Of a stretch of 64,000 nucleotides of DNA, positions 57,158-64,000 are shown piece after piece. The DNA comes from Rosellinia necatrix (lineage: Eukaryota > Ascomycota > Sordariomycetes > Xylariales > Xylariaceae). A program made the position numbers and the translations under genes. A model generated the notes under the pieces. It made no database searches. It saw only the letters and a program-made list of their open reading frames with translations, and was not told the DNA's origin. How positions within the stretch are numbered: the stretch's first letter is position 1; each line of letters begins with the position of its first letter. The stretch covers positions 6,820,001-6,884,000 of the forward strand of contig JAGYVD010000001.1 of the NCBI GenBank assembly GCA_021209875.1. The letters run 5' to 3'.

Positions 57158-59782
57158 TTATTTTTGTCCAAACCCAAGCCCGGTCTTACCAAACTCATTG
57201 GGGTATTTAAGATTGTATGGCAGAGTTCTCTTAGCTGCACCAGTGCCATTGAAACCAACATATTCACCAATGCTAGGGGGTAGGTCTTTGACGGCTGTGC
57301 CCCATGAGCTCTCATTCTTGCCTAACGTAAGAACCAGTTCCTTGCCTTCAGTAAAAAAAGGTGTGATCAATCCAATTCTTGGTGTACGGCTTGCCGTTGA
57401 GGGTAGCGCTCTGAATGTATATCGCTGCATATGTGGGATCGAAGTTGCTGGCTCGAATAGTTGCTGTCTTACCCGTAACAGGGCTGGTGATATTGACACT
57501 CTCAAAGAAAGGAGGAGTGATCAGGTAAACGTTTTGCCCAGGGTTGGGGAAAAGTCCCATCATAGAAAAGGCCACAAAAAGATCCCATTGCGCCGCTATC
57601 ATCGTTGCCAGGAAGTCCCTCGGGTGTAGTGTCGAAGAACTTTGGGATGTAAAAGTGGCTACGCTTAGCAGACAGGCCGGGCCGCCCCGCGTAATGGTAT
57701 TGAAATACGGTAAGGAAAGAGGGTTCGTTCCCGATATAGGTAATACCTTGATCATGTAGATAGTCTAGGCGTTTGACGAAATTGCTCGGGCCGCCGTACA
57801 ATGTAACGAGAGAGCCTTGGTCGTGAGGTACGTAAAAGCCATATTCCCAGATACTACTTTCGAACGTCTCCGCCCCCGTGTTTTGCAATGAGCAAGCGGA
57901 CCCAGTATTGTCGATATTGCTACACTTCAAGGGGTTTTTGAGAGCCCCAAGTTCCGTTTAGGTATTTTGGTTGGAAGAAACCAACGAAACCGGTATCAAC
58001 ACCCGAGAACAAGCTCGACGTTTGGTTCTTTTTGTACAAGTTTAACCAGTTACCGCTTGATTCGAGGTACTTCTCCGCGTCTGTATTCTTGCCCATGGAC
58101 CTGGCCATTTGGGCGATAGTGAAGTCGTTATAGCTGTACTCTAATGTCCTCGAGAGACTGCGCGTAAGCGTTCCGAAGCCTTTGTAGTCGAAATCTGAGA
58201 CTGGAATGTAACCGTGCGATTTCCAGCTGTCGATGCCGCCTCGGCCATGGCAACACCAGTCAAAGGGCTCGACTTCTGCATCTTTTACCACAGCCTCATA
58301 TCCAACTTCCCACTAACACGAAGTAAGTGTGAAGCTCAAGTATAATGGGAATGATCACCTACGTCGATACCACCGGTTAAACCTTTCAAATAACCATCCG
58401 CAAGGATTACATCAGCATTGGAGCCGCCCTGGAATGGTTAGTGGGAGGGAGCTGGAGGGGGTTTGGGAGGCGGGTACCTGTGTATATCCCTTGGACAAAC
58501 TCATATGGCAGTCAGGCAACCAGCCTTCGTGACGGTATGTGTCGATCAAAGAGCGAATCATCTGCTCAACTGACGAAGGGTCAAGCACCGTCAAAAATGG
58601 AATCTGGGATCGAAAGCTATCCCACAGGCTATTTTACCTGGTGAGCAGGCTAGCTGAAAGTGGTGCGCGTGAGGTCAAGACTTACCAGTAGAACGAATCG
58701 AAGTACGGCTCTGCGGTTTTCCAGTTGGGGTTTTCACCGGTATAATTTTGAGGGTTCACCATAGTTCTGTAAATACCACTGTAGAAGTTCGTGACTTGCT
58801 TCGGATCGACTCCTCCACCGGTTGAAACAACGATGGGGCTCATCTTCTCCCGCCAGGCGAGAGTAGCCGCGGATTGCACCGCATTGAAGTCAAAATTCGG
58901 GATTTCCGCTTCGGCGTTGGCACAGGCTTGATCAGAGCTGATGAAGCTCAAGCCTACACGAGCCGTAACGGGATGTTCAGGGGACTCGAATCTGACGAAT
59001 GCGCCTCCGGGGAGAGGATAGCCGTTAATAGATCGTGACACGGTCAACTTCTTGACATCTGCACTAGCCCTGCTATCGACAAAGATGCCATTGTCGAAGA
59101 TCTTTGATCCCGAAAAGTCGGTACAGAAATAGGAGGTATATTGGCCCTGTGAAAAACTAGACACAAAGACGGCCTGGCCCTTGATTCTCCCGGTTGTGGG
59201 GTCAACGGTCACACTGCCATTATCCTGACGAGAGTTGTGAAGGTCGCTCAAGTCCTGGAAGAGAAGAGGGCGGGCACCATTTATGGCGGTCGGGAAGGTG
59301 AAGCGAAACAGAGCAGTGCGCTGAGCGGTCGTCATCTCCGCCTTGATGCCCGTGTTCATGGTGACCGAGAAGAAACCGGGGCGTGCCACCACGGTCTTCG
59401 GGTCAAAGGCTCCGTAGGCTATGCGTGTTCTCTTCGGGTAGACGCATTTGTTGATGTCATCGTCTGGGCATGCAGCATAGGGGAAGAGTGGGAAATTGCC
59501 AAGGGAAGGCTCGCCGCCGGTGCCAGAGTCGTGCAGGGCCGAGAAGCCAAGGATCGGAGTGCCGTCAAGAGTGAAGCCGCCCTGGTTACTGCCGGAGTTG
59601 GTGTCGGCCACAGCCTTGGCGAGCCCGTAGGGCAGGGTTGCGCCGGGGAAGACATTGCCGCCGTTCCGGGATCCGATCAGCTGGTCGACATACTGGAGGG
59701 GATCAAAGGCGGCAGCATGCACCGTCAAGAGGGCCGGTGCGGCCAGGAGTAGGGGGACGAGGCGGCGGTTGAAGGAGGGCAT
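57158..59782 (-). CDS. secreted GH92 alpha-1,2-mannosidase, with three frameshifts
   Basis: Exo-mannosidase trimming mannose from glycans outside the cell. ATG at 59782 opens a signal peptide (about 1-24, VPLLLAAPALLTVHA). Exons 59782-58686, 58628-58478, 58428-58363 and from 58312 are joined by introns of 57, 49 and 50 nt. GH92 hallmarks: YVDQLIGSRNGGNVFPGATLPYGL, FYCLWDSFRSQIPF, GGSNADVILADGY, WCCHGRGGIDSWKSHGY, YIGNEPS with YHYAGRP, and GNDDSGAMGSF carrying the general-base Asp pair; GNEP supplies the general acid Glu. Three places break the frame, each by one extra base in a homopolymer: T5 at 57935-57939, A5 at 57577-57581 and A7 at 57353-57359 (plus-strand bases). Family sequence continues immediately on each side, so introns cannot explain them. 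They are either assembly errors or a young pseudogene. The gene ends at 57158. A TATA-like element lies at 59871-59880. Confidence 0.85.
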
Positions 59783-59870
59783 GATGGCGACATGCAATCA
59801 ATCGTGGCCGATGGAGGTGATAACGAGCGGCGGGGGGCAATCGAAACCGGATAGAGTAGATATACAGTCC

Positions 59871-59880
59871 TATTATATAC
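59871..59880 (-). promoter_or_regulatory. TATA box candidate for GH92 gene
   Basis: GTATATAATA on the minus strand, about 90-100 bases before the ATG at 59782. Confidence 0.45.
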
Positions 59881-60043
59881 TGTATCTCGAGGGGCCTAGT
59901 GATCCATGCCGGTAGCCATGGAATGGCTACATCTGCATTCCTGCGCTCCAGGAAGAATGTCTCGATGTGGTGGAGTCGAAAACAACACTGCAGTGTTCCG
60001 TATACTATCCCCCTATCTATACCTGTGCGTACGCACGTAACCT

Positions 60044-60100
60044 AATCTGCCTGCCTACCTGCCTACCTGCCTACCTACCTACCTACCTACCTAGGTAGGT
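60044..60100. repeat. (CTGC/CTAC)CTAC tetranucleotide array with AGGT palindrome
   Basis: TGCCTACC units pass into CTAC units and end in ACCTAGGTAGGTA. This is the most extended copy of the ACCT/AGGT motif dispersed through the window. Confidence 0.85.
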
Positions 60101-62131
60101 ATTGAGGCAGGCACTAGGTAGTTGCCATGCAAGCAAAGATGGAACAAAAATGGTAGATTGCCTGCTGGCCTGCTGGCCTGCCTGCCCAAGAGGTACCTTG
60201 GATTCCGAACTGGATGTGTAGCAAACACAGGGAGGTGGTACTGTCGACAGTATCTAGCGCTGCGTCTAGATGCCGGGTCCCTGCCGATCGTGATAAGGCG
60301 CGCACTTAGGTGCAGGAGTCAAGTAGCATTGCCCCGTCGAACGGCTACATTAGGTACCTTAGCTCGCGGGGAGCGAGGGAAAAGAGAGAGGGAAGGAGGG
60401 TGACGTTGGTTTAGCTTCACCGCGACCGACCGCGACTGACCGCGTCACGCCCGGCCGTGGAGCATCTCCCATCATCGAACCTTCCGTTCCTGGAGAGGGT
60501 GACGGAGGGGTAGGTGAACCTGTGGACATTGAGGTCAAGGGCAGTTGCGCATGTGTGCCTCCTCTGCTAGCAACCAGCAACTGCAGCAGTAGTTGGGAAG
60601 AAGAGAAAGAACGCGCCTGGCTCAACGTTGCATTCAGAAAGATCCTCACTTCCTACTGTGCCCCTGCGATTCCTGCACCTACCCAGTCCTATTGTCCGAC
60701 TGACCTTGGTCATCGGGGATGTTGTGGTATGTTTGCATCAAACCTGTTGGTTTGTGAGGCTTTTTCCTTTCTGCGCCCCTTTGAAAACAGACAATCAAAA
60801 TTTACGAAAGGCCGAGCCTGGTCTGCTCATAGGTAGTCTCACAACAGGTGCTTGTTAGAAGTAGCTACAGCTACAGCTACATACCATGTTTGTTTTATCT
60901 TTTTGGTTGTGTTCTCCAGGGCGACGGATCGCATACCTCACTCTATTAGTTAGGTGCCCTTGTTCACCAGGGCTGGTTTATTTCCCCCATATTCTCGATG
61001 GCTTACGCTAACCTTGATAAGCATAGTGCCATAAGGATGAGTCGCTAAACTAGCTTGGCATCGGCAGAGATAAAGGCTCCCAGAGTTCAATCCCCGCATG
61101 TCGGGACCGTGCGTCTGCATGCCTCGATAAATTGCCCGGCAACTGCCCTGATTTTTGAGGGCCATAGCTAGAAGTGGGCAGGTACAGTGGTAGTAGATAG
61201 TGGGTACCTCTCAGTAGGACCGGCTGTGCCCCCAGCGTGCAGTAACTGTAGCGTGTGCATGGTAGTATTAAGCTCCTGCTGGGCAGGGATAGGGGCGAAG
61301 AGGTTCCGACGAGAATACCTAGGTATGCCATTATTGGCCTCAGCTTGTCACCCGTTGCTTGTGTTCCTGCATAAGTCTACCTATGGGGCGCTGAAGCACA
61401 AGTAGGGGTAATGACGGTACCTAGGTGATCGGCACTGATAACCCTGTCCGGATAAGGGAGACAGCTTAGGGGAGCTTAACCATGAGAAGCAGGTCACTAA
61501 TCACCACTTTGCTTGTTCACCTACCCAACTCGATACAAGTCAGGGAATCACTGTCAACCATCTGGACATGCGGATCACTACTGGGATATACGATCTGACC
61601 CATTCCTCAACCTCTTCACCTTACCTACATTCTTACCCGCAACGCTAATTTTTTTTTTTTTTTCTGTAGTATCCCCTTCTGGAGTGACCAGGTGGTTTGC
61701 CCTCCATCATTTATCGGATGGGTTTTGTTATCTGATAGGGACTTTTGGAGGGAGGAGTGAGCAGCTGTCGATACACCCCAGTAATACGCGTTGCGGCGGA
61801 TATTCCGAAGCGCATCAGCTCATGCTCAAAGAACTCATTTCTACCGTGAATGCCAGGGGGGCTGTCTTGGGTTACTTGAAATCATCACAATACGTGGGGT
61901 CAGGGGCTCGAGGCCCTTTCTCGCAGGTCTGTCGAATCTCATCTTCATTAAAGCGTTGCTAAGCTACATGGCCAGCACTATACACTTGATAGTCCCCCCT
62001 CCTATCCCCCCTCCAACCCCCCTCCATCTCCCCCTCAAGTCCGGAGTCGCAGCGGCTTGAAAATAGAGCACTCACTCACTTACTAGAAACGGTCAGCCAC
62101 AGCTCCATCAGCGCCCATCGCAGCACATAAA

Positions 62132-63420
62132 TCATAGCTTCGCACCACGCACCTCATCCGTCGACTTGACCTCAACGAGGAGCTTGCCGGTATTCTTTCC
62201 CTCGAACAGATCCCTAATGGCATACTCGGCCTTCTCAATACCACCCGTGACAATGGTCTCCTTGCGCTTCAGCTTGCCCTCGGCCAGCCACTCGCCAATC
62301 TCCTTGCGGGCACGGGGATAATCCTCAGCAAAGTCGAAAACGATGAAGCCCTCCATGTGGATGCGCTGGGCGATGACATGGTGCAGGTTGCGAATGCCCT
62401 TGCCCTCCTTGCCGGGCTCATTGTAGCCCGAGATGGAGCCACACATGACGAAGCGCGCGTGCTTCTGCGCGCGGTTGAGTGCTGCCTCGAGGATCTCGCC
62501 GCCCACGTTATCCCAGAACACATCAATGAAGTTGGGCGTTGCTGCCTCCAGGTCCTTCTTGAATGTATCCTTCTTATAATTCAGCGCCGCATCGAAGCCC
62601 AGCTCGCTCTTGAGCCATTCGCACTTGTCGTCTGATCCTGCGATTCCGACTACTCGGCACCCGCGTAACTTTGCAACCTGCCCGACCACGGAGCCCGTTG
62701 CACCAGCCGCACCTGATACGACCACAGTCTCGCCCGCTTTCGGCTTACCAATTCTCTCAAGACCAGTCCAAGCCGTCATGCCGGTTAAGCCTGTATGGTG
62801 AGGGGCGGGATGTCAGTATCTCGCTCATCATATGCATTTGTCCCCTCGTGAAGTTCCCCATATGTCTCGTCACGCTATAACCTGCGAACAAGCTTCTAGT
62901 AGGGTAGGGTAGGGCACAGGTTTCGTGAAAAGTACATACCTAGGACGCCCAAAAGATCGGTAACCTGGCCGCCCTTGGGAAGCTCTAGCTTCTGAATGTC
63001 TTTCTCGCTAGTAATGGCAACCTCGGTCCAGCCGATGCCTGCTGTGACGATGTCACCCTCTTTGGCGTTGGAGCTCTTGCTTGCAAGCACGCGGGCTATT
63101 GTGTGACCGCGCATTTTCTCACCAATACCCACAGGTGGTAAGTACGATCGTGCATCTACACAGCCATGGTTAGTCAGCTTTGATTCCTAAGCAAGGCTGC
63201 AGTGCACAGCGGGGAAAGCCGTTTGTGTAATATACACACCGTTCAACCAACCCCGCATAGCGGGGTCAAGAGACAAATAGAGTGCCTCAACGAGAACCTG
63301 GCCGTCCTTGAGATCGGCTGCCGTAGGTGCTGCTCCCTTCTCGAGCCTGAATGTCTGGCCGGGGATGATGTGAGCCTTGGGCCGTTCGGCAAGGACGAAT
63401 GTCTTGGTTTCGCGCGCCAT
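62132..63420 (-). CDS. MDR-family NADPH-dependent reductase with peroxisomal signal
   Basis: Medium-chain reductase of the prostaglandin/leukotriene reductase-like group, which reduces the C=C bond of enals and enones using NADPH and lacks catalytic zinc. Exons 63420-63240, 63155-62940 and 62790-62132 join (introns 84 and 149 nt) to 351 residues, the usual length. Seen: SLDPAMRGWLN|DARSYLPPV, spanning the first intron; GVLGLTGMTAWTGL, spanning the second; the Rossmann loop SGAAGATGSVVGQVAKL (about 158-173); IDVFWDNVGGEILEAAL; and RFVMCGSISGYN. No zinc-ligand Cys/His set is visible. The protein ends GAKL: AKL fits the PTS1 consensus, so import into peroxisomes is likely. The two splice joins restore conserved motifs exactly. 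The upstream TATATATA at 63603-63610 is preceded by TGACGT, a bZIP-type half site. The physiological substrate is unknown. Confidence 0.9.
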
Positions 63421-64000
63421 TTCCGCTACCTATTCTTTCAAGGTAAACAAAGATGGGCTTGAAGATAGGGCAGGAAGACACCGCTAACAGTAGGCGGTCA
63501 AATACGAAGGATACGAAGTGGTACGGTTGAGGTTAGAGAACCTATGAATGAGTATACATAAAAAAAAGAAAAATTAACGATGTAGGTCAGAGGACCGCAA
63601 CGCTATATATACGTCATGTGGAAACTCCCCCCTACTAACCATACTAACTAGTGCGCTATGGCAGGCTCAACACAGACTGCATAAGCTAGCCGTACTGCAA
63701 GGATTCAGGGAATGGAATGCAAGATCTACCCGTCTAGCGGTAAACAGGAGAAATGTGATTTATAATACGTAGAACAACATAGGTAGGAAGGTACCTACTT
63801 GGTAGTTTCAGCCGTGGAATTCGACTGTACCTAGGTACCCAAGAGGCTGGGTCGAGGATGGCGAGCAATACTGGACGCTACACATACGACGACGCCGTGG
63901 ATCTCCACGGAACCACGCGAAGCAGCTAGTTCGCCTCGAACATCAATCACGTAACAAGCAGCATAAAAAGAATCCGCCGTAGTGAAAGTCTCCGAATCCC
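63421..64000. promoter_or_regulatory. upstream region of the MDR reductase
   Basis: No gene is seen. It holds TATATATA at 63603-63610, about 185 bases before the ATG. Read on the minus strand, ATGACGTA lies immediately upstream of it, matching an AP-1/CRE half site. ACCT/AGGT palindromic motifs occur at about 63780-63840. Confidence 0.45.

Larger units (their letters stand above)
59783..62131. other. intergenic upstream of GH92
   Basis: It starts with the GH92 promoter (TATATAATA on the minus strand at 59871-59880). A prominent CCTG/ACCT repeat block at about 60044-60100 includes TACCTAGGTA. No gene is supported; the frames at 60122-60836 and 61513-62060 lack motifs. A T14-15 run is at 61650-61664. 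Confidence 0.5.

Noticed and set aside
57353..57939. Introns as an explanation of the GH92 frame changes
   Set aside because: Family sequence is continuous to within a codon on both sides of each change, leaving no room for an intron.

Overview
The window is nuclear DNA of a filamentous ascomycete (Pezizomycotina, most probably Sordariomycetes). The evidence is gene structure and gene content: short GT-AG introns of 49-174 nt with CTAAC/CTGAC-type branch points, GC-rich coding sequence, and typical fungal families (two Zn2Cys6 regulators, a fungal class II P450, a DUF3176-type membrane protein, an F-box/TM protein, a GH92 mannosidase, allantoinase, a DJ-1/Hsp31 protein). No bacterial operons, phage genes, tRNAs, rRNAs or CRISPR arrays were seen. 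Exon joins below come from reading frames, splice consensus and family motifs; there is no transcript evidence.

Layout, left to right. A five-exon P450 gene (2700-5230, +) is followed by a decayed copy of a repetitive fungal coiled-coil family (about 7442-7950, -). A DUF3176-type membrane protein (8662-10691, -) is broken by a TAG and a one-base frameshift. A two-exon conserved fungal gene of unknown function lies at 11827-12973 (-). From 13 to 18.2 kb I see no coding sequence. An F-box/Cys-pair/TM protein (18194-18880, -) and another non-coding stretch precede a convergent pair: a TPR protein (23024-24691, +) and a DJ-1/Hsp31 glyoxalase-III-like protein (24972-25667, -). Allantoinase (30736-32375, -) has four GATA-factor sites upstream of its start. 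A tiny three-exon gene ending in a 14-nt exon (38161-38638, -) shares a CCAAT-rich intergenic region with the first Zn2Cys6 factor (39528-42102, +). That factor faces a second Zn2Cys6 factor tail to tail (43386-45512, -). A gene-poor 11.6-kb interval rich in simple repeats follows. The window ends with a secreted GH92 alpha-mannosidase gene carrying three homopolymer frameshifts (57158-59782, -) and an MDR-family reductase with a C-terminal AKL peroxisome signal (62132-63420, -).

The genes do not form an obvious pathway or secondary-metabolite cluster: the P450 has no adjacent synthase, and allantoinase stands alone as a nitrogen-catabolism gene. Gene density is about one per 5 kb. The intergenic DNA carries many short tandem repeats and a dispersed ACCT/AGGT palindromic motif. 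I found no convincing new multi-gene system. The most useful leads are the decayed or frameshifted genes, the non-canonical GC-AG intron that divides a zinc cluster, the micro-exon gene, the GATA-site cluster at allantoinase and the PTS1 on the reductase.
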